Shown: one piece after another, positions 1 to 17,100 of the stretch
How the letters are laid out: each line of letters starts with the position of its first letter
Numbering within the stretch: the stretch's first letter is position 1
NCBI GenBank assembly: GCA_009741485.1
Contig: CM019216.1
Location: forward strand, 57,772,656 to 57,836,655
Origin: Malurus cyaneus samueli
Lineage: Eukaryota; Chordata; Aves; Passeriformes; Maluridae
Direction of reading: 5' to 3'
DNA length: 64,000 nt
Notes under the pieces: generated by a model
What the model saw: only the letters and a program-made list of their open reading frames with translations
The model's database searches: none
Told to the model about the DNA's origin: nothing
Made by a program: the position numbers and the translations under genes

Positions 1-190
1 CCGATGCCACAAACTGAGCCAGCAGAAACTGCGACAATGTAACTCTGTTCCACGTAGCAAAGACGAGAAAGCCGAGAGCCAGCGAGAAGCGCAGCTCGAG
101 CNCACAGACCCCGCGCCAGCACTGGCCGTTAAAAAACTGTCCTCTGTGGCTTCCCAGCAGCCCCTGCTTCTTCCTTCCAGGTTGCATTTA
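1..190. other. GC-rich segment of unknown function at window edge
   Basis: The first 190 bases are richer in CpG than the following 3 kb and contain one ambiguous base at 102. They could be the edge of a CpG island or a non-coding first exon, but there is no clear start codon with a splice donor and I recognise no protein. Confidence 0.25.
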
Positions 191-3100
191 AAGAGATAAA
201 CATTTTTGGGCATATGTGCCAACGGAGAAGGAATACAGAACAAAACTAGCATCAAATATCAACCCAAGACACTCATCAACAATATCTTTTTTAATCCCAG
301 AGGGCTTGGCAGGACTCTTGTTTGGTGTAGATGGAAACTGGAATCTATAGTGATTTGGGAAATACAAGTGCAGAAGAAAATACAGGCACACAGTATCAGC
401 TACCATCAACCCACCCAAAATTTACCTTTTCCCCTAGATTCCACACCCCCAGATAATCAGGTCAATGTCCAGTTTTCTGGGTCTCACACTTTCTAGATTC
501 TCAAATACCTTCAGCTGTCAAAAATGTGTCCTTTGAATCAACCAGAGTTTGCTTATTAAGAAGAGATTCTGACATTTTTTAAGTCTGCAAAGTGGGGTAC
601 TCTAATTATGAAAAGCCTAAATAAGTAAAGAAATCATCAATTTTCTTCTCACACAACATCAGCCACTTCAATGTTTTGATCACTACATGAAAACTTTCCC
701 TTCTTCTCTTAACTGGGGGATTTTAAGCAATCTTTTCACCCACCCTATTTTGGAGTCAGCAGCAGATGGCATCATAGCTGTTACTCATTATAATTTTCAA
801 TAAATTAACCCTCAAAAATACCCAGAATAATCCTGGGATGGACAAGTTTTGAGACAAGACTCTCATTTGGGCTTGGGTTTTCATTTTCTTCTGCAACCCA
901 GCATCTGGGGTATAGCCTGAGGTACTAATGAATTGCTGTCTGAATTCTTAGGGTTTTTTTGTCTGTCATCAGAAGGGCTCAAAAAAAACCCATGAAAGGA
1001 ATGGAAACATACATGAGGAGGTCACCTCTCCACCTGAAAGGCGCACTTCTTACAAATGGAACAAATTATCTGAAATTTCTCCTTCTTGCCAAAGACCAAG
1101 ACCTCAAGAGGAACTACAACAATACGAGAGTGTCAATCCCGAGCAGGAGATGGGTGGTTTTCTGACTTCTGGTCTGAGCAGTGAAGTTCCCTTTTCACCA
1201 AGATGTACCTCACCACAGACCTCACTGCCTTCAGAACAGAATGCAAAGCTGTGCAGCAGAACCCACAACACTAAAAAGAGGGTGAACTGAAAACTGTCTA
1301 CATGGACATGCAGACAAAGAGCAGGCACCGCAGCAGCGGAGATTGGCGCCTGAGAGCTGTCACAAAGAGAGCCACCGCTGCCGCTTACGCAATTGGAGCA
1401 CAGAGGTGGCAGATATGAAACAGCACCTCCTCCACCCTGCACGCCAGGACTCACAGCTCATGCTGAGAGATACCTTCAGCCCCACAACCACCAAATCTAG
1501 ATTTTGGAGGAGTTCTGGGAAAGCATATGAACAGGGTCTTTTTTTCAATTGCAGTTCAGTCCCCATCTGTGTTGGACATATTAAGAAACTCAACTAACTT
1601 AATCCACCTTTAAGATGGGTTTAAATGCAGTCACTAAACATAGAAGACTGCTTAAAGGTATGGAATTCAAGCAGCTTTCTTCAGGTGGCTCTGGTGTTGC
1701 TCTGAAACTTTAGAAGAGTATGTTTTTCTTCACCAATCTCTTTCAGATGTTCTGACAAGCCAGCCAGTTGTCAGCTGGGGTCTACCACGATATTGAAGTG
1801 ATGCACAAGCTGTGCTTGCCAAAGAGACTTTGAACTTTGCTGACATTACACTTTTTCAAAATCTAAATCAAAATTCTAGATCATGCCACCCATACTTGTG
1901 ATGAGTATCACCTTATTGCTCCTAGGGGCTCACTAAAAACAAAAGGAGTTGGAAGGTAAAGGCCTGACAAAACTGTGGGTGAGGTGAGAGCCCAGAAAAA
2001 GAAATTAACTCATTGTCTACCACTAACACTAAAAGAAAAGGTCAATTTTAAGAAGAAAATCCTGAAAATATATTGTCCTCACATACTGGATGGCAGCAAA
2101 TGAAATGAGATGCTGTAAAGTGATACCAGGAAGTTGCTTCTGTCAGTGTGTAAGAATAGCAGGAGTGGGGGTAAGAAAGCACAGACAGCATAAACACAGG
2201 GACCACCCGACCAGCCTCATTGCACTATCAAGATACATACAGCATTGACCTAGGATAACAGATGCATTTTATGAACCACTGCCAAAGCTGCTTTAAAAAA
2301 AGAAAGCTATTATATGTCTCTTAGCTAGAAGGGTCTGTAAATATTGCCTTTTAATAGATCCTGCATTAAGAATGATGGATCAGGAGGTGGTAAAACAAAT
2401 GACAATGTGAACTTCTACAGGAGTACCAACCCATCACTGATGGAGTGTGAGAAGACAATGTCTTCTCAGCACAACTCATGTCAGGATCTAGAAAATGAGG
2501 ACAAATTTGCAACAGAAGTTGCAACTTGTGACTTCAAAAGTGGCAAGTGACTCAGTCCAGGAACCAGCAGAAAGCAAACCTTTTGCAGGTTATTTAAAAT
2601 GAAAATTATTCTTCTATACATGCAGCAGCTTGAGCACAGGTAACACCTGATGTAAATGAGTCACCTTCTTAAATCAGATGGCTAGAGAAAAAGGTAGAAG
2701 CAAAAATAACGGCTCATATTATTTCTCTAAATACTTCACATTTCTGTCCCCATTACAGTTGTTGTCCAGGTTAGTAGGGGAATGGACAGCAGGTTATTTT
2801 AATGGCCCCTCAGTATAAAACCAATTCTCTAACACCACATTAAAAATTTAACAGCTTTGCATCTTTAATGCATACTTTCCTTTTTAAAGAGGGAATCAAC
2901 AGTTGAGTGGCCACGTGTAAGTGTTATTGTTGTGTCCAATGAGCATCTAGAAAAAGGATACAGGAAGCAGCAAAGGAGAAAATAAAGAATGAAAGAAAAT
3001 ATGACAAAAAAAAAAAAAGAAAAAACAGAGAAAAAAAATGAGAAAGTAATGCTTGTCACTTACTGGCAGGAAGCACATCCTCAGAATTAAAAGAAAAAAT

Positions 3101-3492
3101 CAAGTAGGGCAACCGGAATGCTAAAATGTCTTGTATAAGAAACGACAAATAACAACACATCTTTGAAAACACCATCATATTATCTCCACTGGATTTGCCA
3201 GTCTCTCATAATGAGCCCAACTCATTGTCAGTAGCCTTAGTTACACCAACAACCAATATAGTCTGACAGGGACATGGTCTCAGTCTTGTCAAACTCTGTG
3301 GTGATCCCTCTGTGGTGTTTCCTCTGGATCCAGGGGTGTACACATCCAGTCATAGGGCATTGGTCATGAAACACTTCAGGTGCTGAAAACCATTTTACAC
3401 TGAAGAGTAGTCCTTTCTGAAGCACTAAAATCTCCTCCCTCCTCCCTGTCCCAAATGTTCTTCACCATAACTTTTAAGTAGACACAGACAAA
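191..3492. other. Non-coding left flank, no gene recognised
   Basis: This is AT-rich sequence with only short open frames that lack splice-site context or family resemblance. An A-rich low-complexity tract lies at about 3005-3040. If the minus-strand exon at 4637-4781 is real, this stretch would be its first intron, but no downstream exon was found. Confidence 0.5.
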
Positions 3493-4393
3493 GGTAGAGC
3501 AGAAAATTATACAGAAAATGGCACAGAAAATGTTTTGCTAGCAGCCTCTAAGGCCCTATAAGCTGAACCTGCTTGCTTCTATGTGACTAAGCAAGTTTTC
3601 ATTCTTTTTCCCCTCATCAGGCAGGCATAGCTGTATACTTGAGCTTCCCCAAGCAAATGTTCTGCTTCATCTTAAGACTCCCAGAGGAGCAAACATAAAA
3701 GAACATTATGGTCCATTGAAGACCCAACCACGCACTGCACTGTCTTGTGCTGCAGCAGAGGAGGTCCCTCAGTGCACTCTGCAGCTTCCTGATGGTGGTT
3801 CATGGGAACCTCTATGCAGTGTGTGTGAGTGCATCCAAAATGCCAACATCGCCAGGGTGCATGTGCCTACAGACTTCTAGTCAGTAAAGCAGGGCTGATT
3901 TGCAATTGAGCAAGCACACATTGTCCAAATATGCTCAGCCTCATGGAGACCAGAATTTAATTTTCTTTAGTGCTCTACCTCAGGAAACAGACTGAGTAAA
4001 GTGCAGCCCAGATACTTTGGCAACTTTCAAATATCTGCGCTATAAACTAGAACCCTCATTTCCTCTCACTTTACACAAGGGTACTCCAAATCGTGCAGGA
4101 AGCTTACTCAGTCTCAAAGGGCCAGCTTCCACCACCAAATCATCCTGTGTGCATTTGCAGTGATTACCCTTGAAGAAAGATGTTGGGATAACGACTTACA
4201 CGTTGGTTTTGTGTCACCTATTAAAATCCCAAAGCAGATACAAACGCACGAGGTAAAACTTAAACATGCAGTTGAAATGACGTGTGTGAAGCAGCAAGAT
4301 AAGGACTTTTGATGTCCTAGCAATACACTCTGAAGCTTTCCTGGGACTCTTCTGCCCTTGCAGTCAGAGATGCTTTGGCAAATGGGTGTGTTG

Positions 4394-4410
4394 CCACGAT
4401 ATTATCGTGG
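4394..4410. other. Perfect 17-bp inverted repeat
   Basis: CCACGATATTATCGTGG is two 8-base arms around one central base. The same palindrome is present in the inverted block at 24751-24767, so the reading is reproducible. It could be a small hairpin or a dimeric protein-binding site. Nothing nearby settles which, and chance is possible. Confidence 0.4.
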
Positions 4411-4539
4411 TTCATTTAAATGTGTGAACATGGGTATAAAAAGCTAGGAAATCTCTGAACATCATATCAAGCACCACATACCCCCAGAAATCCACACACT
4501 AGACACCGTGAGAAGCCAAGTCCTGCGTTTGGGAGAGCA

Positions 4540-4960
4540 GAGCAGGGTGTCAAGGAGTATGTCTTTTCCCAAATTCCTAAATCCAGCCCGGCTCCGAGGT
4601 CTCGGACACAAGGACCCTTCCCTCCCTCCCCCTTACCTGAGCCGCCCACGTTGGACCGCAGCAGGCAGGTTCTCCGGGAGGAGGAAAAGGAGGAGATGTC
4701 ACTTTGGGAGCGGCCGCGGGGACCGGGCAGGGACCAGACGGGCAGCAGTGCTGTCCCGCTGCTCCCTGGCCTCTCAGCCATCGTCGACAAGGAGCCGAGA
4801 AGGGCAGGGAGGAGAGAAGAGGAGGGAAAGAGGCGGCGAGGGAGGGGACAGGGAAAGTTTGCAAGAGGAAGAGCCGCCCCTCTCCTCCGACCGCCCCGCC
4901 GGGACGCCGGCGGCGATTTTGGGTCTCTGGGAACATAAATTTTGTGTTTGCACAAGAGCA
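4540..4960 (-). promoter_or_regulatory. CpG island over a candidate minus-strand first exon
   Basis: The stretch is GC-rich with many CpG dinucleotides, unlike the AT-rich DNA on both sides, and has polypurine runs and a NotI-type GCGGCCGC at about 4711. It surrounds a start codon and splice donor on -. This is what a vertebrate CpG-island promoter with its first exon looks like. A second copy lies at about 24235-24600. Confidence 0.6.
4637..4781 (-). CDS. Candidate first coding exon, gene unknown (PHACTR2 possible by position)
   Basis: On the minus strand an ATG at 4781 opens a frame beginning MAERPGSSGTALL. It runs 145 bases (48 codons plus one base) to a strong donor, TCAG/GTAAGG, at 4637. 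The peptide is rich in Ser, Gly and Arg, and I see no signal peptide or known domain. The CpG-island setting supports a real first exon. In mammals the gene upstream of and divergent from FUCA2 is PHACTR2, and the orientation fits, but I do not recognise this N-terminus and no further exon is in the window. The frame is also open upstream of the ATG, so the start is uncertain. A copy at 24390-24529 is 5 bases shorter. Confidence 0.4.
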
Positions 4961-4980
4961 AAGAAAAGCTGGGGGGTGGG

Positions 4981-5130
4981 TTTTTTTTATATTTTATTTT
5001 CTTTAAGTATTACTTATCTGCTTCTCTTGAAACGAGCTTTTCATATATATATATATTATCTACATTTTTACATTTTATCGAAATTAATAAAACTGCTTAG
5101 ATAAATCATATGTTATATTAATTCTATACT
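4981..5130. repeat. AT-rich spacer with (AT) microsatellite
   Basis: This very AT-rich stretch between blocks X and Y has a T run at about 4981-4988 and an (AT)n run at about 5043-5056. It is the only part of the X-Y block not found again near FUCA2: X' stops at its left edge and Y' starts at its right edge. Confidence 0.6.
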
Positions 5131-5671
5131 TTAATGTTTTAATTTATTATTACCTTGGTTAATATAATAAGTTTGCATGGATAAAAATCATTGTGACTTC
5201 CATAATATTATTCTTTCTGACTGACTGTTCACACTACTCTGATTTACCAAACCACTTTGATATTGCAACAGGAGCCTCTTCATATCTCTTTTACATTCAC
5301 TGCTGACCTACTTTATATCTTCTTTTGCCTTCCTCACTTTAGATGTCACTTTGAGTCTCCAAAGGAATCTTTAGAGGCCTTTGACCTCTGGCTATGGTAT
5401 CCTTTCTAGTATATCTTTCACTTTCTTCATGTTCTCCTTTTTGATCGCACCAAAGGATTGCAGATGCTGAGCAGATCCTTAATGTGGGAATTTTGAACCA
5501 TACATTCAGTACAGCATGACAAAGTTACAATTGTTCTGTGGCTCAAAATATTTGAGAGAAAAATGATTTCAAAAAAAAGCTCAGTGTTTGACCCAAAGCT
5601 CATTGACCTGCCGTAAACTTTGATGAGGTTTGGAGCAAGGACTGCGTATTTCAACAGTGAACTTGATCATA
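5131..5671 (+). repeat. Block Y, present again in direct orientation at 26940-27483
   Basis: This 0.54 kb non-coding block recurs with small indels immediately before FUCA2 exon 1b in arm B. The match starts at TAATGTTTTAATTTA and ends at GATCATATCTCTT. In the left flank it is followed by an A-rich tract. In the other copy it runs straight into FUCA2 coding sequence. I do not recognise it as a known repeat family. Confidence 0.88.
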
Positions 5672-5681
5672 TCTCTTACAT

Positions 5682-5768
5682 TTAAAAAAACAAAACAAAA
5701 CAAAACAAAAAAAAAAACAAAAAAAACAAGGAAAAAAAGAAGAAAGAAAAAAAGAAAAGGAAAAAAGT
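5682..5768. repeat. A-rich / (AAAAC)n low-complexity tract
   Basis: AAAAC-type units followed by A/G-rich sequence. It starts about ten bases after the shared part of block Y ends. Confidence 0.85.
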
Positions 5769-7072
5769 GGCAAACATTTCAGTAAATAGCAGTGATGAGT
5801 ATACTTCTGATTACGACTTAAACAGGTCCAGAAAATGTCACCAGCCCACACATGCCGAGCTACTGAAATCTCCGGTGGGGAAAAAGGTCCTCAGTGTACA
5901 ATCACACCTGTAATGATGCGTAATGCAAAGGGTAAATAATAAAAATAGCACATTGTCACATTTGTAAGTAACACAAGACTGATGTGTGCAGCTGCAAAAA
6001 GCTCTCTAAGCATTCCTGCCTGTGCGATTATGGAGCCTCTGAGCCCCGTGCAGAGGGGCTGTAAGCATGAAGTTCACTGCTGTGCCCTGCGAGGAGAAGC
6101 CCCTGTCTCTCCCTCTCACAGCAGAGTCTCCCTGGGAAAGCTCTGTGGCTAGGAAAGGAGCAGGCTGGTCTGTCAGCAGAGGGAAGAGGGAGAGGAAATA
6201 ATGAAGGAAAGTCCCTGGGAGAAGTTGAGCAGAAAAGACCTTTTGACTTGACTAATGGCTGACATATGAGACTCCTGTACTGGATCAATTGCTTGGACAA
6301 ATGCAGAGGGTGACTGCTGGGAATATTAGAAAACCCCTGTGTCTGGGGAACTGCATGAGAGGAAGGCGCTTGCTTGACTGGGTGGAAGCAGAAACCAGAA
6401 ACTGAATTTCGCACGGACGAATTTCAAACTTGATTGGTTTTGATTCAGACCTGGAGAGTGGTAATTGTTAAAATGTTTTCATGCAGCCTGAATTCAACTT
6501 TCACATTGGACAGCTAGATAATGCAGCTCTGGGTGCATTAAAATATAGGGTGCAGTCCTTACTGTTTTTGTCATTGTGGCTGCAGGACAGCCACATGTAA
6601 AATATAATATGATTTGCCTGCAAAAAGCAGTGTAAACACTAAATGTCTTTTTAAAGATGCATCTTGTAAAAGCGTTTCTGCAGAACACCAGGAAATGAAA
6701 CCTTGAAGCTTAATTTTGCATCTGCCTCGGTCTGTGAGGCTGATCTGAAAGGCAGGAGAGCACCTTCCTCAACTTAGTTGAGTAAAGTCTCTTGCATGCA
6801 ACCCAATCCTTAAGAAAGATGGGGAGGGAGGTGAGGCGGGGGGATATTTGACTCATCCTTCTCGCGGCTCTTCTGCAGGGATGAGATGCCTTGTGCAACC
6901 TCCCGGCTTTGCTGGGGGGAGGGCACCCAGTTACACAAAAGAGAAGCGCCGGTGTGGGTTGCTCGGCTCTTTTAACTGATTCTATTTCTTTTCTTTTTTT
7001 TTTTTTTTTCCCGAGAGATGAACAATCGGAGCATGAATACCCCAGGGGATGGGCGCACCCGTGCGGCTTGAT
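5769..7072. other. Non-coding left flank up to the arm A junction
   Basis: No exon was recognised. Short open frames on both strands lack family resemblance. A pyrimidine tract of about 18 T lies at 6990-7010. GC content rises at about 6840-7070, possibly the edge of a promoter region or of a GC-rich contig end. The sequence changes abruptly into PEX3 intron 5 (reverse complement of arm B) at about 7073. Confidence 0.45.
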
Positions 7073-8316
7073 AAAGGTAGGACTTGCACTTCTTTGACGG
7101 GAAAAGGATTATTGGTGAGATAAAAGGGGCATAGCTTAGGAGTACTGGAATAAACAAGAGTGGGATATGTGGAAACATACTGGCATACGATATATTAGTC
7201 CTTTTATAGCCTCTAAATTTGGATATGTGTGAAACTGTTGCTTACTATCTGCAATATGGAGTATCTTTTTGTCTGCATTTATTTGCTTAAAGAAGTTACT
7301 TTCTATCTAAACACACACCTATCTAAACAAATAATTCTCTTGCTCTAATTTTTTGTGAAATGTAATATTGTGTGAATATCCAGGATGCTATGCAAGTATG
7401 TATATAATTAGGTCTTCTAGTACATACATTAATCTTCAGTTCAGTTTTTCAAGGATTGAAAAGAAAATGTTGTCTTGACTATTTGCTTAACTCCAAAAGG
7501 CCATCTACTAAATGTCTATTGGTGGACAAGCAGTAGAAAACGTTTTTTGTTGATATAGTGTTATCATCTGCTCAATAAAAAGAGATCAATCCCACAGTAA
7601 GCAAGTAACCTGTGTTGTACAGAGTGGGATCTGCAAATTGCTGGATGGCTCATCTAAAAATAATGGGATACAAGCTGATTAGTTCTCTTTCTCTCTTCTG
7701 TTCTCTGTGACAGCTTCTACTGAGAGTCAAGAGCAGCATGTCAAGGCAGGATGGAGAAAACTTTCATTAGGGAGGCCAGAGTTGACTGGAGTGCTTCATT
7801 TTGTAAAACCTGAAAAAGCTTTAGAAAGGCAAGACGAATTTTGACTGGAAACAGTTGCTTTCTGTTAGTTTTTCAATAGAGAATGGGTTGACAGGCCAAC
7901 TCTGAGCCTTTCCATTGGATAACTGGAATGTTGTCTTGGTTTCTAAAAGCTTCTTTTCTGCCAGAAAGCTTTGGTTAGGTTTCAGAAAATAATTACTCCA
8001 CTAGATTTAATTTCTGGGTGGTGAAGGGTCCGTTTCAACCTGCAATGCAGGTTTTTTTTATGTAAATGAAAAAGTGAAAGAATTTCTGGTCACTGAAGAT
8101 GGAAGATAGATCTGTATAGGTTTGAAAATGCCAGAGGATTATCACAGATCCAGGGGTTGATGGGCAAAAAGAGTCGTGACAAAGTTGAAGAGGGTGGGGG
8201 ATCCCTCTGCTGGACAGTATACAAAGATTAAGGAAATTCGTTGCAATCAGTTTGAATTATTTTTGTATTCTTCTCTATTGTTGACATTTTACAGAACTGC
8301 TTTTTTTTCCCCACAG

Positions 8317-12391
<4,075 letters not shown>

Positions 12392-14177
12392 CCTGCACAT
12401 TTTTACGAACAGATGGTACTTATAACAAATCCCTTGCGACTACTGATGAGACTTGGATTAATTTTGTAATGGTGTGGAGTGGCAGACCAGCAGAAAGCAC
12501 ACTCTGAAGAAGTGGATTGAGCCGAATTTCTTTCTAACAGAATATGTTGCACCCATTAAAAATATGTTGCTGAAAGAAACAGTAATAAGACTTTCTATAA
12601 AAAAGTGGTTAACTCTCTTAATCCATTGGGTTGTTTTTATGCATCTAAAGGCATCTGGTGGCAGTATTCAAGCAAGTTACTAAAAAAACCATTTCTGGCC
12701 TGGGTGTGTAAGTTGTGGGAAGAACTAATGATAGTGATTAAGAATAGTACAGGCAGCACGAATGAAGTAATGCTTTTTTCTTCTTCCCAGATTTTCTTCT
12801 AAAATATGATCTTTTCCCCCTTAGCTTATCAAAATCTGTTCCAAAGGCTGTCATTCCCTCGAAAGCCTTTGCCAATGATGGGGTTCCTCTTGAACAAGCT
12901 GGGGGTCTGCTCTGTCTGTTACTTAATACTAAAAGAATGGGTTTTTTAGACAGTCCTTTGTTCCTGCTGTTCAAACACCTACACTGTACACATCACCTTG
13001 TAAATATATCCTAATTGTATTAATTGAGCCCAATGTCTGTAATGAAAAAATATTTAATGTATGTTGTGTGTGTATTAACATAAAGCAGGGAAGAGAATAA
13101 CTACATGGCCCATGACTCAAAATCCTGACAGAGTTGAAAGAATAAATTAACTACACAGTACAATTTGCACTCACTAACATTAACCAGGGAAAATAAACCT
13201 TTAGTCTCTACACTGAAACAAAAACAATTCATGCTTTTTGTGTCCTTTATCTCCTCCTCTTTGCAAACCACCTTGTGTCTATCCCTATAATCAGTGCACA
13301 TGAGTCTGAAATTTTTCAACTGGATGCAGGCTGCCCTGCTTGAAGTGTCTGTCTGCCAAAGCTGAAGACCCCTAGCAACTCCTGATGTCTTTTTTTAAGA
13401 GTTAGTCACTGAAGTATAGGTTTTGTTTAATAGTCCACAGAAGGCACCCTGTAACTGTGTAAAAACAAAGGCTATAAACAAGAGGCAAGTATTACCCATG
13501 TGAAATTATACAAAAATTATACAAAAACAAAAACTCAACCCTCTCCCAGTTTACCTGTGTCCCAATACTGGACAGAATTACTCAAGAATGAGATATGTAA
13601 AATGAGTGACTGTCATGATAGAAATGATGATGTACATATGCATTGCCTGCATGTATATGATGAATCCCAACCCTGCAGGCCTTTTCTTCAGATATTACCA
13701 CTGAGCTGAAACTGCCAGCTACCACTAGTTAAACAGAGCTGGAAAAAATTTATTCTTTTCTCTAAAACTGTCAGTTTTTACTGTGCATTGTGGAAGTTAA
13801 ATTTCTGCATTTAAAGGGTGTACAACTGACTTATGTGCACTTGAACAGCAGCTTGAGCTTTTGTCTTTCTTTTGTCTCTAAAAATTTAGTGCCTGTTCCC
13901 CTCCGCCTCATTCTCACATAACTTGGCCAGAAAAACTAAAACAAGTGGAGAGGTCAGGTAGCTGCTCATTTTTCACAAGTTCAGAGAAACAAAATAGATG
14001 CAGAGGACACTGATCTACTGCTAACTTGTGAGGTTTGTTCCATTCCATCCTTTAAAAAAGCCCACTCTCATAAAAAAGTGAATTTATTGGTATTTCTCAG
14101 CCAAGCAAGTTAAAACCATCGTAAGAGAGAGCAAAACATCAGCATTCCCTGCACCCAGGGCTCCAACAGAGTATGGC
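12392..14177. other. Arm A copy of the FUCA2-PEX3 intergenic region and 3' UTRs
   Basis: This is the reverse complement of about 37862-39743. It holds the 3' UTR of the PEX3 copy and, on the minus strand, the FUCA2 copy's polyadenylation hexamer (TTTATT on + at 14083-14088). No other gene was seen. Confidence 0.7.
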
Positions 14178-17100
14178 TCAGTTTATGTCAGTCAGTTGTA
14201 AGGTCCACCCCACTGACATGGCAATGCTGAGGAGTTAAGTGAGGTAGAGCAACAATATCCCTTTCTCCCAGAGCAACCCATTCAGCATTTCTTTGTAACC
14301 AGCCAGCTTCACCTAAAATAGAAACATACACTATGTTAGAACAATGCCTTCTTAAAGTATGCCATAATTGTAATATGTCAAAATAAATACTGATCCATAG
14401 CTACCTTACAACCAAGTACCTTAAATGCCACTACCAAACAAATGAGTGATAATTATTAAGTAATGGGAAAAAAATTTGTAAGTAGGTAAGTAAAAAACTA
14501 CTCATGTTGGGTCTTGAAGTACTTAGAGCTGTAGAAGGTACATAAACACCTTTGGAAGTATGGGATGGGATTTAGGTCTAAGCAGGATCTAGATACCACA
14601 GTACAGAGCTTTGTATCGCCTATTTCCAAATGCCTGCTTCCATGGTGGAAAATGTAGTCCTGAATGAGCATCACTGTTTCTTCCAGAGTGCAGCCACTGT
14701 CTCAGAGAAAGCTGATCTGAAGAATTAAAAACCACAAATAGGTTTATGGTGACACTCTAACCACTGGTGACCTGCTGGAGCAGCTGCAGACCAGTCCTGC
14801 TGCTGAGATAGTACTTTCTAGTGCACATACAGTCAGCTGCATCCCCAAAATTCAAGTGGAATCTCCATCACTTCTCATCACTTCCATGACTCTTTATCCC
14901 TCATCATAGAGCTATCTTGGCACCAGTCAGACTACTTTGATACAGAACTAACCGAAGGGACATCCAAAACACCCTAATGCAATTCAGCAGTTAATGTGCA
15001 CCTGCAGTGCACAAGACCACAGCAGAGATAAGCCAGTGGATCCCCTTAAATGCACAGTTGATACCAACTTCTGCTTCCATAGGGTTACCTGCTACTTGCC
15101 ACTGTAGCTGTGGCATCAATGTCTCAGCTCTGACCTTCACTGTTATAAGTGCACATCTAGGGTCACACTGACTTGCTCTCTGGCCTCCCTGGCAACAAAA
15201 CCTCTGTGTATGTTCCCTTTCTGCAAGGCTTTGACTTGAACAACTGCACCACTACAGCAACACCAGTATCCCCAAAGTCATGAGGACAGCTACTTCTAAA
15301 GAAACGTCATGCTGAGTTATTAGTCTACACAGGAAACAGGGGGGGCACAGGTTTTTTCTCTGCTCCTGGCCTCTTGCCTTTCTTAGTTTGCAAGCCAACA
15401 CATCCCAGCAACATTTCAGACCAGCTTCGTTGGAGAACATCCCACTGGGGGACTATGACAAGGAGGTCCCAGAACCAAAACAAACATTTTGCTCTGGGTC
15501 TCTTCCAAAGTATACTGTCCTAAGGCTACGCATTCCCAAAGATGCCAGAACTAAGCACCAGGAATATGACACATCCTAGAAGGAGGGAGGGGATGGGAGG
15601 TGTGTGCACACTGTGTTTTACTGTGTTTCCAAGCTTAGCCTGTGGCTCACCAGTTCCAGAGTCCCAGAGACTGGCCAGTTAAGAGAAGATAGACATTACT
15701 TTCCCTTCTTAGGCTGAAAGTGTACCTGGTTGGAAATAGGAACAGAAAGGCATGTCATCTCTCCTTGTAAATTTTAGAAGTGATAAGAGTGCCTTCAAGA
15801 CTGTAAAGTGGATTTGAAAAGTCAGGATGTAACATTTCACACACATAACCATCTTGTCAGATGATTATCCCCTTTAATAATGCACTGTTCCTGAAAATTT
15901 TGCAACAAACTAGAGGTAATGAAAACTTAAAGAACTGAATTCAGAGGTAAACATCTGTAGTAACTTTAGCACACTGCTCAGCAATATGGGGGATGGGGAA
16001 TCATTAACAGATAATTGTAGTTATAGTCAGAAAAACATGTAATTCCCATCTATACACCAAAATGCAGATGGAAAAGAATTTTAAAATAGTATGAGCAAGA
16101 GTTTCCACTTGCATGGTTAGTTTTAAAAATACTATTTTCATCACTATGTCATTGGAAATCTTGTGGTATATCCTGAAACATTCCTCCCTTTCCTTCATTT
16201 AGTTACAATTTTTTTTTGCTCTTGAAAGTGAGTTAACTGAGCAGTCAAACATTCAGCACTCCCAGGCTAAAGCTAGATAGCCAAATCTTACTGGGACTGG
16301 GAGTAAAAAGAACCACTGAGTGGGTCAAGACCAAAATCCTGATGGATCATTAAAGTTGTTAGAGACTACAAGTAACAGGGGCAGAGGGAGCCCAGTGACT
16401 GGTTATTTAATGACCAAATGATTGCTGTTGCCTTTCCATGCATTTTTGGTTTAAAAAGAAATCAGAATATGCTACACTAATTTTAGTTTCTTCCTCTCCT
16501 TTCTTTCTAAACATCAAGTGACAGTGATATTCCTTGTTCATATAGACACTTCATAGCAATTGTATTTCCAGATTCTTTTTTTCATTTCTCTAGCTCAATA
16601 GAAGCAAATGGATTACCTAACAGATTAGCCTATACCAAGAAGCAAAAGATCACTGAACCTTCCCTTCAGCCACAGCATCATCCAAAACTACACTCTCTAC
16701 CTACAGCTTTATACATACTTTAAAATGTAGTTATCACACTAGCAAAGGCATTAATTCCTTCACCACACAAACTAGATGGTGATTTCTATAGCATCAAGCC
16801 ACTGAGGATTTCAAAGCTTCACGTAACTGTGCGGCTTCTCCACACCTGCGTTTTGTTCATAGCCTTACCAGACTCCAGGTGTGACCGTGTCGTTCTGTGC
16901 TCTCCATGGTTTGTTCCATAGATGGCCTCTCCGTTGACCTTCAGCCAGGCGCCCACCTGCCTCAGACGCTCCTCAAACACACAGCAATGCGACCATCGTG
17001 AGTGGGCCCAATATCATCAGGAGATTTCCTCCACAAGACACTGTTTCTGCAAGTGCTAAAATGTTTTTAAACACACAAAGCATAGGTTATGAGTAATGAA

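Larger units (their letters stand above)
3493..4980 (+). repeat. Block X, present again inverted at 24197-25657
   Basis: This 1.49 kb block recurs in reverse complement between the N gap and FUCA2 exon 1. The match begins at the GGTAGAGCAG at 3493 and ends at the GCTGGGGGGTGGG at 4971-4980. This copy is longer than the inverted one (1488 against 1461 bases) and keeps homopolymers that the other has shortened, so it is probably the accurate version. It contains the CpG island and candidate first exon described separately, and a perfect 17-base inverted repeat at 4394-4410. Confidence 0.9.

Noticed and set aside
4430..4445. TATAAAA-like motif on + in block X
   Set aside because: No exon or CpG island follows on that strand, and it lies on the downstream side of the candidate minus-strand exon.
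4508..5104. Long open frames on both strands across the GC-rich part of block X
   Set aside because: They arise because stop codons are rare in CpG-island sequence. Only the short minus-strand frame from 4781 ends at a proper splice donor.
13000..13080. A possible separate gene between the PEX3 and FUCA2 copies
   Set aside because: The sequence matches the 3' UTR and intergenic DNA of arm B, with no coding structure.
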